From assembly GCA_964369265.1 (NCBI GenBank), contig CAYJEV010000026.1, positions 1 through 18,812 on the forward strand: a stretch of DNA of 18,812 nucleotides. The letters run 5' to 3'. Both the position numbers and the translations under genes were made by a program. This document shows positions 8,391-15,258 of the stretch, one piece after another (position 1 is the stretch's first letter; every line of letters starts with the position of its first letter). Origin of the DNA: DAMCAP01 sp964369265 (GTDB lineage: Bacteria > Bacillota > Clostridia > Oscillospirales > Ruminococcaceae). The notes under the pieces were generated by a model. It saw only the letters and a list, made by a program, of their open reading frames with translations. It was not told the origin of the DNA and did not search any database.

Positions 8391-10226
8391 ATGAATAATC
8401 TAACGAAAATATTAGAGCGTTATCTTCCTGCCGAGTACACAGCGGTGTCGTTTGCCATGTCGGTAAACGGCACTGTTTATAGTGGTGCTTGTGGCGAAGG
8501 TGATATTGAAAACTCAACATTTAATGTTGCATCTGTATCAAAGGTGTATCAGGCTGTGGCAGTTATGCAGCTTGTGGAAAAAGGAATAGTTAGCCTTGAC
8601 ACTCCTGTTGTAAAATATTTAACTGATCTTGAATATGCTGACGAGCGTTTTGCTAAGGTGACACTTCGTCACTGCTTAAATCACACTAGTGGTTTGCCAG
8701 GCACTCAATGGAAAGGCTTCTCTGTGATTTCAGAAGAGGGAGAGGACTATTACAGCTATGTTAGGGAGTATTTAAAAAACAATCTCTTAAAACAAGAGCC
8801 AGGCGTGTATTCTGTGTATTGTAATGATGGCTTTACAATTGCAGAGATGGTTGTGGCTAAGATGAGTGGTATGGAGTATAGCGAATATGTAAAGGCTAAT
8901 ATAACAGAGCCTATAGGCGCAAAATCCACAAGATTTGCAGACACAATGAATAGTGATTACCCTTTAGTTAAGCCTAAGAAAAAGACAATGGAGAAGCTTC
9001 TTATTAAAGGTGGAGCTGGTGTTACGACAACAATGCTTGACCTACTTCCATTTGGAGAGCTTTTCTTAAAAGAAAATGGCATTATAAACGAGAATAGCAA
9101 AGCAGAAATGGCAAAGATGCAAGGCGCAACCTTCCTCCATTATGACGAGCGTTCTAAGCTATATGGGCTAGGGTGGGATAATGTAGATTATCGCTTTAGA
9201 GGTTATGATTTAGGCGAAAATGTTCTTCAAAAGGGCGGAAATAGCTTTAGATTTTCAACTCAGTTCTTAGTTGTTCCAAAATACAATGCTGTTTTAGCAA
9301 TTTCACAATCACACGATTGCAAGCTTGAGCATACGGCAGTCCTGCTTCGCTTATTTGCTGCTGTTATGGCTGAGCAAGGAATAAACATAGTGAATGATAG
9401 CATGCTTCCTAGCGAGGCTGACATTAAGGCATATGGCGGCAGTTACTTTGTGCCATCGGCTGAAATTTCTTTGTGTATTGAGGGAAGCACAGCCGACATC
9501 GTTAGAAAATGTTATCGTGACAAAGAAAGAACGATAACAAAAGAGCTAAAGTGGAGAAATGGCTGTTTTTATGATGACAAAAATCAAGCCTTCTTGCTAG
9601 AAACTAATGGAGAAGAAAGCTACTTATTGACAGAGGCTAATGGAAGACTTAACCCTATGGCACAAAAAGCGAGAGCTATGGGCGACTGGAACGCCTCTTG
9701 GGATAATCGCTTAGGAAAGCTATATATTGCAACAGACTTTACTGTTAATGACATAGTAATTAGCGACATTGTGACTGGCTTTGCCCTGCAAAAGAGCGAT
9801 ACTAAGGGTGTGTATATGGTGTCTTTCTCTGGCAGAAGCGATACTGGTGTTTATGGATTTTTTGAAGCGCCTGTTGTTGCAACCTCTGATGATGAGGGGA
9901 GGAGCTTTTTATCAACACCATCTAATCCAAGCCGTGATTTAATCTATCCAAAGTTCTACACTGAAAATTCTTCTGATTACTGCAAGGTAGCCTCCTACAT
10001 TTACAGAGCAGTTGACAGCTTAAAGCCATATAACGGCGAAAACTTTGATACAGCGACTGAAAGAGTGTATAGAATAGACAGCCAGTTAAGCGAGCTTCCT
10101 AACTGCAAAGATGGTTGCCGCATACTAATAACAGACGAAAGACTTGTTACTGTGTATGACAGCTTAAACGAAAACCACGAGTTTAAAGCTTTAGAAAAGG
10201 GAACGATTTCTTTTGTAAGAAAATAA
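8391..10226 (+). CDS. Serine hydrolase of the beta-lactamase/D-aminopeptidase fold, encoded in the opp operon
   Basis: An active-site serine hydrolase (beta-lactamase family, peptidase S12-like). The nucleophile motif SVSK gives S48 and K51, the second motif YCN is at 143-145, and KGG at 281-283 stands where the family has KTG or HxG. The catalytic domain covers about residues 5-335. Residues 340-611 form a second half that I cannot assign. There is no signal peptide or transmembrane start, so the protein should be cytoplasmic, unlike penicillin-binding proteins and secreted beta-lactamases. It begins 23 bases after oppF with an AGAGG ribosome binding site and precedes the terminator, so it is the last gene of the opp unit. 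A role on imported peptides, such as D-aminopeptidase or amidase, is inferred; an esterase is also possible. Confidence 0.85.
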   Translation: MNNLTKILERYLPAEYTAVSFAMSVNGTVYSGACGEGDIENSTFNVASVSKVYQAVAVMQLVEKGIVSLDTPVVKYLTDLEYADERFAKVTLRHCLNHTSGLPGTQWKGFSVISEEGEDYYSYVREYLKNNLLKQEPGVYSVYCNDGFTIAEMVVAKMSGMEYSEYVKANITEPIGAKSTRFADTMNSDYPLVKPKKKTMEKLLIKGGAGVTTTMLDLLPFGELFLKENGIINENSKAEMAKMQGATFLHYDERSKLYGLGWDNVDYRFRGYDLGENVLQKGGNSFRFSTQFLVVPKYNAVLAISQSHDCKLEHTAVLLRLFAAVMAEQGINIVNDSMLPSEADIKAYGGSYFVPSAEISLCIEGSTADIVRKCYRDKERTITKELKWRNGCFYDDKNQAFLLETNGEESYLLTEANGRLNPMAQKARAMGDWNASWDNRLGKLYIATDFTVNDIVISDIVTGFALQKSDTKGVYMVSFSGRSDTGVYGFFEAPVVATSDDEGRSFLSTPSNPSRDLIYPKFYTENSSDYCKVASYIYRAVDSLKPYNGENFDTATERVYRIDSQLSELPNCKDGCRILITDERLVTVYDSLNENHEFKALEKGTISFVRK

Positions 10227-10236
10227 TAGCAATTTA

Positions 10237-10276
10237 AAAGAGATTATAATGGATTTTGCTTCATTATAATCTCTTT
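10237..10276 (+). terminator. Terminator closing the opp-hydrolase operon
   Basis: A perfect 15-bp stem has arms 10237-10251 and 10262-10276 around a 10-base loop. The 3' arm ends in CTCTTT, followed by an alternating TA tract. It starts 10 bases after the hydrolase stop. Confidence 0.85.
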
Positions 10277-10283
10277 ATATATA

Positions 10284-10500
10284 TAAATAATCTCCGCTTC
10301 ACTGCGATTATTTAAGTGAATAGGTAAAAGTGAATAGTGAAGAGTGATGGTGTCGCTTTGCGACATTTTAAACGACTTGCAGTCGGCTTGAAAGCGTGAT
10401 ATAACTTACAATTTTCAATCCATCACGAAGTGTATAGTAACTTTTCACTATTCCTTGCAGGAGCGATTTGGGAGTCCTTGCTCTCTTCGCTTTGCGACAA
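10284..10500. repeat. Palindrome-rich fold-back element (possible MITE-like or structured repeat)
   Basis: This stretch has no gene and a higher GC content than its surroundings. It holds TAAATAATC/GATTATTTA (10284-10292 with 10306-10314), two direct copies of AAGTGAATAG (10314-10323 and 10328-10337), and nested inverted repeats: 10332-10341 with 10444-10453 (10 bp) and 10344-10350 with 10420-10426 (7 bp). Inside are the short hairpins TGTCGC TTT GCGACA (10351-10365) and CGACT TGC AGTCG (10373-10385). The 13-mer TCGCTTTGCGACA recurs at 10353-10365 and 10487-10499. The pattern resembles small non-autonomous repeats spread in bacterial genomes. No transposase or clear target duplication is visible. 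Confidence 0.6.
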
Positions 10501-10566
10501 CCGAACAAATGGACAATTTATATTAGATTCTTTCTAAAACTTATAAAATTTAAATTTATTTTAATA

Positions 10567-10595
10567 TTGACTTTAACAAAATTGAATGATATACT
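10567..10595 (+). promoter_or_regulatory. Sigma-A promoter of the DUF2089 gene
   Basis: TTGACT at 10567-10572, a 17-base spacer, and TATACT at 10590-10595 preceded by TGA (extended -10). Transcription should start near 10602, only about 19 bases before the ATG at 10621, which excludes upstream start codons. Confidence 0.8.
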
Positions 10596-10607
10596 TAATA
10601 TTGTTAA
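10573..10607. promoter_or_regulatory. Operator-like inverted repeat centred on the -10 box
   Basis: The arms TTAACAAAATT (10573-10583) and AATATTGTTAA (10597-10607) are complementary at 10 of 11 positions, separated by 13 bases. The dyad centre, about 10590, coincides with the start of the -10 box. A protein bound here would block transcription. The adjacent DUF2089 protein, a predicted DNA binder, is the natural candidate for an autorepressor, which is an inference. Confidence 0.55.
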
Positions 10608-10620
10608 AGGTGGTGAGTGT

Positions 10621-10941
10621 ATGGCGATAGAAGTTATACCAGATTGGCTTGCTGGTCTTGATGAAGAAGATGTTAGTTTTATTAAGAAATTTCTTCTTGC
10701 TTCAGGCTCGCTTAAAGAAATAGCGGGGCAATATAATGTTACATACCCGACAGTTAGATTAAGGCTTGATAAGCTAATTCAGAAGATTAAGATTGCTGAA
10801 GAGAACAGCAACGAGCCTTATATTTCGCTTATAAAGAAGCTTGCAATTGATGATAAGCTCGATTTTGACACTGCAAAGCTGTTAATAGGCGAATACAAAA
10901 AAGCGAGAGATAGCATTAAGAGGGGGATAGGTGATGTATAA
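10621..10941 (+). CDS. DUF2089-family helix-turn-helix protein
   Basis: A 106-residue predicted DNA-binding protein. It matches the core of DUF2089: DWLAGLDEEDVSFIKKFLLASGSLKEIA, then a helix-turn-helix around residues 28-55 with NVTYPTVRLRLDKLI as recognition region. The N-terminal zinc-ribbon cysteines seen in many DUF2089 proteins are missing, so this is the short form. The ATG is preceded by AAGGTGGTG and lies about 19 bases after the predicted transcription start; a TTG at 10468 in frame falls upstream of the promoter and is rejected. The membrane-protein gene starts 8 bases before this stop, so the two are coupled. A role as regulator, possibly autoregulatory, is inferred. Confidence 0.8.
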   Translation: MAIEVIPDWLAGLDEEDVSFIKKFLLASGSLKEIAGQYNVTYPTVRLRLDKLIQKIKIAEENSNEPYISLIKKLAIDDKLDFDTAKLLIGEYKKARDSIKRGIGDV

Positions 10942-11323
10942 AATGTTTTTTGTTTTAACTATTTTTGTTTTAATAATTTTACTGCAGGTGCTTTTATCGA
11001 CTAGAAAGGCGAAGTGGATAGGTCTTATTTTGCCTTCTGTGTTTGCTTTATTTTCAGTAATGTTAATAATTTCAAATGCGTACCTTTTTGGTAGCAACAC
11101 ATTAACCACAACCTTATATGATGAAAATGGTGCAGTCGTGTCTGAAACTGTTGAGGAAATGGATAATGATAGGAGTTTGATTACCAATATAGCTGAGCTT
11201 GCTAGTTTGCTTTTTGTTACTAACATTCCAACAGCTATTTTGCTAGGTGTGCATTTTGCTTGTAGAGAAAAGGTCAAGAGAAACTCCGGGCTTGATAAAA
11301 TGACAATACAAGATTTGGAGTAG
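10934..11323 (+). CDS. Small three-helix membrane protein partnered with the DUF2089 gene
   Basis: A 129-residue protein of unknown function. Predicted membrane segments are at residues 5-21, 29-51 and 86-110, with an acidic stretch (YDENGAVVSETVEEMDNDR) between the second and third, and a short charged tail. ATG at 10934 is chosen because AGGGGGATAG lies about 7 bases upstream; a GTG at 10931 is too close. It overlaps the DUF2089 gene by 8 bases, indicating translational coupling and joint function. The pairing of a small DNA-binding protein with a membrane protein recalls regulator/sensor or regulator/effector pairs, but nothing in the sequence fixes the role. A strong terminator follows. 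Confidence 0.75.
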   Translation: MYKMFFVLTIFVLIILLQVLLSTRKAKWIGLILPSVFALFSVMLIISNAYLFGSNTLTTTLYDENGAVVSETVEEMDNDRSLITNIAELASLLFVTNIPTAILLGVHFACREKVKRNSGLDKMTIQDLE

Positions 11324-11352
11324 AGCAATTATAGGTTTTTGGATATGGATAA

Positions 11353-11386
11353 GGGGTGTGACTTTCATTTGGTCACACCCCATTTT
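11353..11386 (+). terminator. Terminator after the DUF2089/membrane-protein pair
   Basis: A perfect GC-rich 10-bp stem, arms 11353-11362 (GGGGTGTGAC) and 11372-11381, with a 9-base loop and ATTTTT after it. It lies between convergent genes. The T-tract is on the plus-strand side only, so it serves the plus-strand unit best. Confidence 0.88.
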
Positions 11387-11417
11387 TATATAATTAAATT
11401 TTAAAAGTTATAGCTTA

Positions 11418-12428
11418 TTATAACTCGAAAGTATATGTGATATATTCTTTGAATTCTGGATGCCAAAGTGTTTTAAATTGTAGCTTGGCAGAACTAATTT
11501 CATTCTCTTCAATATACTGAAGAATGTCAGCGTTATTCTTTACAAGACTTTCTATTTCGAGGGATTTTTCATCAAGCTCTAATAAAAATTCCTCTAATGA
11601 AATATCTTGTTTCGGTTCAAAAACATTAACTTCAATAAAAAGAATATCATCCTTTTCTCCAAAACGCATTAAATATACTGGCAGTGCTTCAGGCGAATAA
11701 GTTTTGTAGCTCTTCGCAAATTCATTAACGAAATTATAAACGACCGTTTGCGCTTTTAGCATAGCTGGTGAAGAATTGTCCTTAAGTGGAGTATTAGTAA
11801 ATATAGCGACAATTTCATGACTATCAACTGCAACCTCATTGTTATTTTGATTAAATAGACTTATATTTATTTCTCTAACCTTATAAAAAGAGAAAACATT
11901 AGCAAATATTAACTCATTTACCTTAGCAAATTCATCTAATACAACATAAGTTTCACCAGAAAAATTCTCCGTATTATAATGAATATCAAGGTTTACTATA
12001 ATATCTTGATAAGATTGTTCATCTTTCCCATCAACTAGAAGCAAATCATCAAGATTGAAATCTATATCATAACTTTCAATTTCCATAATTTCTTGTGCTT
12101 GCATAAATGTATTAATATCATTTTCAATCATTGTATAGATTTCTTCACTTGATACATTGTTTATTATTTCTTGTAGTTGAGGTAAGTATAACTCAGCACT
12201 TTCCTCTGGATATTTAATATGGAAGGTTTGTAATTCGGCAGTTGTTGGTATTTTTTCATCTGAAAAAAGCTCATTTAGATAATCTTCTGGACTAAGCATA
12301 TCTGGACTTGAAGATTGTTGTGCTGGAATTGTTGAAGCTGAAACTGGTGTGCTACTAACAGATAAATCATCTGCACAAGCAGAAAACAGTAAAGTTGCTA
12401 CCATAAGTAATAATAATTTTGTTTTCAT
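11418..12428 (-). CDS. Uncharacterised lipoprotein
   Basis: A predicted surface lipoprotein of 336 residues from the preferred ATG at 12428. Residues 1-17 are a signal peptide (MKTKLLLLMVATLLFSA), with lipobox FSAC and C18 as the lipidated cysteine. A Ser/Thr/Pro-rich linker reaches about residue 45. The mature part is acidic and predicted mixed helix/strand, with no family I recognise and no cysteine or metal motif. An in-frame ATG at 12440 abuts the AGAAAGGA ribosome binding site with no spacing, so the ATG four codons later is favoured, although its spacing (about 12) is long. The leader upstream is long and structured, so expression is probably controlled after transcription starts. Function unknown. 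Confidence 0.78.
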   Translation of the reverse strand: MKTKLLLLMVATLLFSACADDLSVSSTPVSASTIPAQQSSSPDMLSPEDYLNELFSDEKIPTTAELQTFHIKYPEESAELYLPQLQEIINNVSSEEIYTMIENDINTFMQAQEIMEIESYDIDFNLDDLLLVDGKDEQSYQDIIVNLDIHYNTENFSGETYVVLDEFAKVNELIFANVFSFYKVREINISLFNQNNNEVAVDSHEIVAIFTNTPLKDNSSPAMLKAQTVVYNFVNEFAKSYKTYSPEALPVYLMRFGEKDDILFIEVNVFEPKQDISLEEFLLELDEKSLEIESLVKNNADILQYIEENEISSAKLQFKTLWHPEFKEYITYTFEL

Positions 12429-12606
12429 TTTTATGACCATTCCTTTCTACTGAAGGCACAAAACAACCATGAAAACGGTCATAAATGCGCCATGTTTTTC
12501 GGTTGTCTGCTTTTTGCAGACGAGGAAAACGGCTTTTTAATAGTAAAGTTTGAAATTTATTTTCAAACTTATCCCCCTTAAATTAAACGCAAAATAAGTA
12601 TTGTAT
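12429..12606 (-). promoter_or_regulatory. Long structured 5' leader of the lipoprotein gene (candidate cis-regulatory RNA)
   Basis: Read on the minus strand, the leader contains a 10-bp hairpin (12570-12561 with 12555-12546, 5-base loop) and then GTCTGC AAAAA GCAGAC (12521-12505). The next segment, TTTATGACC followed by GTTTTCAT (12485-12469), has two complements near the start codon: GGTCATAAA (12438-12430) and ATGAAAAC (12428-12421), the latter including the start codon. Because the order is the same on both sides, the two pairings cross and compete. CCTTC and GAAAGG (12457-12442) can also mask the ribosome binding site. Two copies of CCGTTTTC occur. The architecture suggests translational control by alternative folds. 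It matches no riboswitch class I recognise. Confidence 0.55.
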
Positions 12607-12652
12607 TGTATTATTATATTAACATATAAAGTGATACTATTTGTTAACAAAT
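12606..12652 (-). promoter_or_regulatory. Probable promoter region of the lipoprotein gene with a 14-base palindrome
   Basis: A minus-strand TATAAT occupies 12618-12613 but lacks a good -35 at the right distance. An alternative is TTGTTA (12650-12645) with TATATG 16 bases on. The perfect palindrome ATTTGTTAACAAAT at 12639-12652 overlaps that -35 and could be an operator. The exact start is uncertain. Confidence 0.35.
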
Positions 12653-12660
12653 TAAAAATT

Positions 12661-12700
12661 CAACAAAAGGGCTGTTGCATGGTTTCCCTGCAACAGCCCT
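12661..12700 (-). terminator. Terminator after ackA
   Basis: Arms GGGCTGTTGC and GCAACAGCCC (12699-12690 and 12678-12669 on the minus strand) form a perfect 10-bp stem with an 11-base loop. TTTTGTTG follows on the minus strand. It lies about 26 bases past the ackA stop. Confidence 0.87.
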
Positions 12701-12725
12701 AATATTATTTAGTTATAGCTTATAA

Positions 12726-13925
12726 TTAAGCCTTAACGATTGCTAGTGTATCGCGAGCGATCATTAGCTCTTCGTTTGTTGGAACAACCCAAGCTTGAAC
12801 CTTAGAATCATCAGTAGTGATTAGGTTTTCGTTTCTTGAGCCCTTGTCATTCTTAGCAGCATCTAGCTTAATGCCTAAGAATTCCATATCAGCTAGAACG
12901 TTGCCACGAACAACTTCGTCGTTCTCGCCGATACCGCCAGTGAATACAACAGCGTCAAGTCCGCCCATAGCAGCAGCGTAGCTACCGATGAACTTCTTGA
13001 TTTGGTATACTTGGATATCAACAGCAAGCTTAGCTCTCTCATCACCCTTCTCGATAGAAGAATGAAGATCTCTTTGGTCATTGGAAGTACCAGAAACGCC
13101 TAGTAGACCAGATTTCTTGTTAAGGATGTTAGTAACTTCCTCAACGCTCTTGCCTTCCTTAGCGCAGATGTAGTTGATGATGGATGGATCAATTGTACCA
13201 GAACGAGTACCCATGATCATACCTTCAAGTGGAGTTAGACCCATTGTAGTGTCAATACACTTGCCACAATCAACAGCAGCGATAGAAGAACCATTACCTA
13301 AGTGACAAGTAACGATTTTTAGCTCTTCTGGCTTCTTGTTTAGGATCTCTGCCATTCTAGCAGAAACGAAACGATGAGAAGTACCGTGGAAGCCGTATCT
13401 TCTGATTTTGTAGTTCTCGTAGTAGGAGTATGGGATTGGGTAGATGAAAGCCTTAGCTGGCATAGTTTGATGGAAAGCAGTATCGAATACAGCAACCATT
13501 GGAACTTCTGGTCCAAATACATCCTTACAAGCCTTCATAGCAGAAAGACCTGGAGGGTTATGTAGAGGAGCAAGATCGCCTAGCTCATCGATAGCATTCA
13601 TAACTTCGTCTGTGATTAGAGCAGACTTAGAGAACTTGTCGCCACCATGAACAGCACGATGACCAACAGCAGAAATTTCCTTAACGCTGTCGATAACCTT
13701 AGCATCACCAGAAGTTAGAACCTTGATGATCTCCTTGAAAGCCTCAGAGTGAGTTGGGAAATCTACATTGTATTCGCTTTTTCTGCCATCAGCAGTTTTA
13801 TGTCCGATAACGCCGTCTAGACCGATTCTCTCGCAGTTGCCCTTTGCAATTACGGATTCATCCGCCATGTTGATTAGCTGGTATTTCATAGAAGAAGAAC
13901 CAGCGTTGATAACTAGAATATTCAC
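12726..13925 (-). CDS. ackA: Acetate kinase
   Basis: Catalyses reversible phosphoryl transfer between acetyl phosphate and ADP, giving acetate and ATP, the energy-yielding end of mixed-acid fermentation; cytoplasmic. The signatures are complete: NAGSSSMKYQ at 7-16 (N7), GHRAVHGG with R90, FDTAFHQTMP with D148, GFHGTSHR with H180, HLGNGSS, and MGTRSGTIDP with R241. TNEELMIARDT near the C-terminus holds the conserved glutamate. Length, 399 residues, is exact for the family. The start is GTG, with AAGGAGG 9 bases upstream. Codon use is biased as in oppA, indicating high expression. pta, the usual partner, is not adjacent; tmcAL diverges from the same gap. Confidence 0.97.
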   Translation of the reverse strand: MNILVINAGSSSMKYQLINMADESVIAKGNCERIGLDGVIGHKTADGRKSEYNVDFPTHSEAFKEIIKVLTSGDAKVIDSVKEISAVGHRAVHGGDKFSKSALITDEVMNAIDELGDLAPLHNPPGLSAMKACKDVFGPEVPMVAVFDTAFHQTMPAKAFIYPIPYSYYENYKIRRYGFHGTSHRFVSARMAEILNKKPEELKIVTCHLGNGSSIAAVDCGKCIDTTMGLTPLEGMIMGTRSGTIDPSIINYICAKEGKSVEEVTNILNKKSGLLGVSGTSNDQRDLHSSIEKGDERAKLAVDIQVYQIKKFIGSYAAAMGGLDAVVFTGGIGENDEVVRGNVLADMEFLGIKLDAAKNDKGSRNENLITTDDSKVQAWVVPTNEELMIARDTLAIVKA

Positions 13926-13977
13926 AGTTATCTACCTCCTTGAATTTTTAAATCTTGACACATGGTCATTACTTTAT

Positions 13978-14006
13978 ATATTATTATATTAGAGTAGAAA
14001 TTTCAA
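13978..14006 (-). promoter_or_regulatory. Sigma-A promoter of ackA
   Basis: On the minus strand TTGAAA (14006-14001), a 17-base spacer and TAATAT (13983-13978) form a good promoter. Transcription would begin near 13971, with the ribosome binding site AAGGAGG at 13941-13935. Confidence 0.7.
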
Positions 14007-14025
14007 GGGGTTTATTGATATCCTT

Positions 14026-14054
14026 TTGCAAAGTTTGCAAAAAAAGTGTATATT
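14026..14054 (+). promoter_or_regulatory. Sigma-A promoter of the tmcAL operon, overlapped by a 17-base palindrome
   Basis: TTGCAA at 14026-14031, a 17-base spacer and TATATT at 14049-14054 form a plausible promoter, with transcription starting near 14061. The -35 lies in TTTGCAAA G TTTGCAAA (14025-14041), two adjacent palindromes that together make one dyad, a possible operator. Confidence 0.6.
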
Positions 14055-14075
14055 TATGATAAAAGAGGTGATAAT

Positions 14076-15239
14076 TTGGCTTTAGCATTAATAATTGCAG
14101 AATATAATCCCTTTCATAAGGGGCATGAGTACCAGCTTTTAAAAACAAAAGAGGTTGCGTCTGATGGTGTTATTGTGGTGATGAGTGGTAATTTTGTTCA
14201 AAGGGCAGAAGGTGCAGTGTTGCCAAAAAAGGAAAGGGCAAAGGCAGCCATCCTTTCTGGAGCAGATTTGGTTATTGAGCTTCCAAGTGTGTATGCATCG
14301 GCAACAGCACAAAAATTTGCCTTAGGTGCAGTTAGCATAGCAGAGGCAATAGGCTGTGTTGATATGCTTTCAATGGGAAGCGAGCTTGGCAGTATCGAAC
14401 CGATAATTAAAACTGCTTCGCTACTAAATAATATGAATTTAGAAAGCTATCTAATCAAAGGAAACACCTTTGCAAAAGCAAGGCAGCTTTATTTTGACGA
14501 TAACCACCCAGAGCTATCTGAGATACTTAAAACACCAAACAACACATTAGCAGTCGAGTATTGCAGGGCGATAGAGGAGATAAAAAGCAAGATAAAACCC
14601 TGCACAGTCAAGCGGGTTTCTGTATCGCATGATGACGATAAGGCTGTTGATGGCTTTGCTTCGGCAAGCTATATTAGAGAGCTTTGGAGGAATGATAATC
14701 TAGAAGCGATTAGTTCTTTAGTACCAGAAAAGGCTTTTGATATTTATAAACAAAGGCAGGCTTTTGATTATGGCATGTTTGAGGAGATGTCGCTATTTAT
14801 GTTAAGAACAAAATCTTTAGAGGATATATCACTTTTGCCAGACATATCAGAAGGATTGGAGCATAGGGTGGTTTCGGCTATCGATGAAAGCCTTAGTTAT
14901 AGGGAGCTTATTGAAAAGATGAAGACAAAGCGTTATACTATGGCTAGAATGAGAAGAGTATTGCTTTCGGCTGTACTTGGTATAACAAAAGAGCATACCG
15001 AAGCTTCGCCACCATATATCAGAATACTTGGTATTGGCGAAAAGGGAGGCGAAATTCTTTCGAAAATGAAATTAACAGCAAAGCTTCCGTTTTCTCATTC
15101 CCTTTCACAGCTCGAAAAAACAAGCAAGACAGCATATGAATTTGCTAAAATTGAAAGCAGAGCCACAGACTTATATAACCTAGCCACTAGCCCTAGAAAA
15201 GGCAGAGGAGAGGAATATAAATATCGTATTGATAGATAA
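14076..15239 (+). CDS. tmcAL: tRNA(Met) cytidine acetate ligase (TmcAL, formerly YlbM)
   Basis: In characterised members this enzyme uses ATP and acetate to form acetyl-adenylate and N4-acetylates the wobble cytidine C34 of elongator tRNA-Met. The N-terminal nucleotidyltransferase core starts MALALIIAEYNPFHKGHEYQ, with the HxGH motif at 14-17. GNFVQRAEG and KKERAKAAILSGADLVIELPSVYA follow, all family hallmarks. The C-terminal part carries the basic segment SPRKGRGEEYKYRID. The chosen start is TTG at 14076, with AGAGGTG just upstream. A GTG ten codons earlier lies inside the promoter spacer and is rejected. The result, 387 residues, fits the family. It heads an operon with the DUF362 gene and ispE, divergent from ackA, whose product acetate is its co-substrate. 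Confidence 0.92.
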   Translation: MALALIIAEYNPFHKGHEYQLLKTKEVASDGVIVVMSGNFVQRAEGAVLPKKERAKAAILSGADLVIELPSVYASATAQKFALGAVSIAEAIGCVDMLSMGSELGSIEPIIKTASLLNNMNLESYLIKGNTFAKARQLYFDDNHPELSEILKTPNNTLAVEYCRAIEEIKSKIKPCTVKRVSVSHDDDKAVDGFASASYIRELWRNDNLEAISSLVPEKAFDIYKQRQAFDYGMFEEMSLFMLRTKSLEDISLLPDISEGLEHRVVSAIDESLSYRELIEKMKTKRYTMARMRRVLLSAVLGITKEHTEASPPYIRILGIGEKGGEILSKMKLTAKLPFSHSLSQLEKTSKTAYEFAKIESRATDLYNLATSPRKGRGEEYKYRIDR

Positions 15240-15258
15240 ATTAGAGGAGGTTAGCTTT

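Noticed and set aside
10573..10607. TTAACAA...TTGTTAA dyad as a Rex site
   Set aside because: The half-sites are in the reverse order and separated by more than 13 bases.
10468..10620. N-terminal extension of the DUF2089 gene from a TTG
   Set aside because: It lies upstream of a good promoter and inside the repeat element, and the family homology and ribosome binding site begin at the ATG at 10621.
12429..12590. Minus-strand open frame through the lipoprotein leader (contains ADNRKTWRIYDRFHGCF)
   Set aside because: The frame is open after a TAA and runs into the lipoprotein gene out of frame, but it has no ATG, TTG or early GTG with a ribosome binding site. It is better explained as a structured leader; a search for homologous translations would settle it.
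12639..12652. ATTTGTTAACAAAT as a Rex (redox repressor) site
   Set aside because: Clostridial Rex sites have TTGTTAA and TTAACAA half-sites separated by four bases; here they overlap with no spacer, so the match is only partial.
14046..14075. GTG start adding ten residues to TmcAL
   Set aside because: The GTG falls within the promoter spacer, upstream of the predicted transcription start; TTG at 14076 has the ribosome binding site and the conserved N-terminus.
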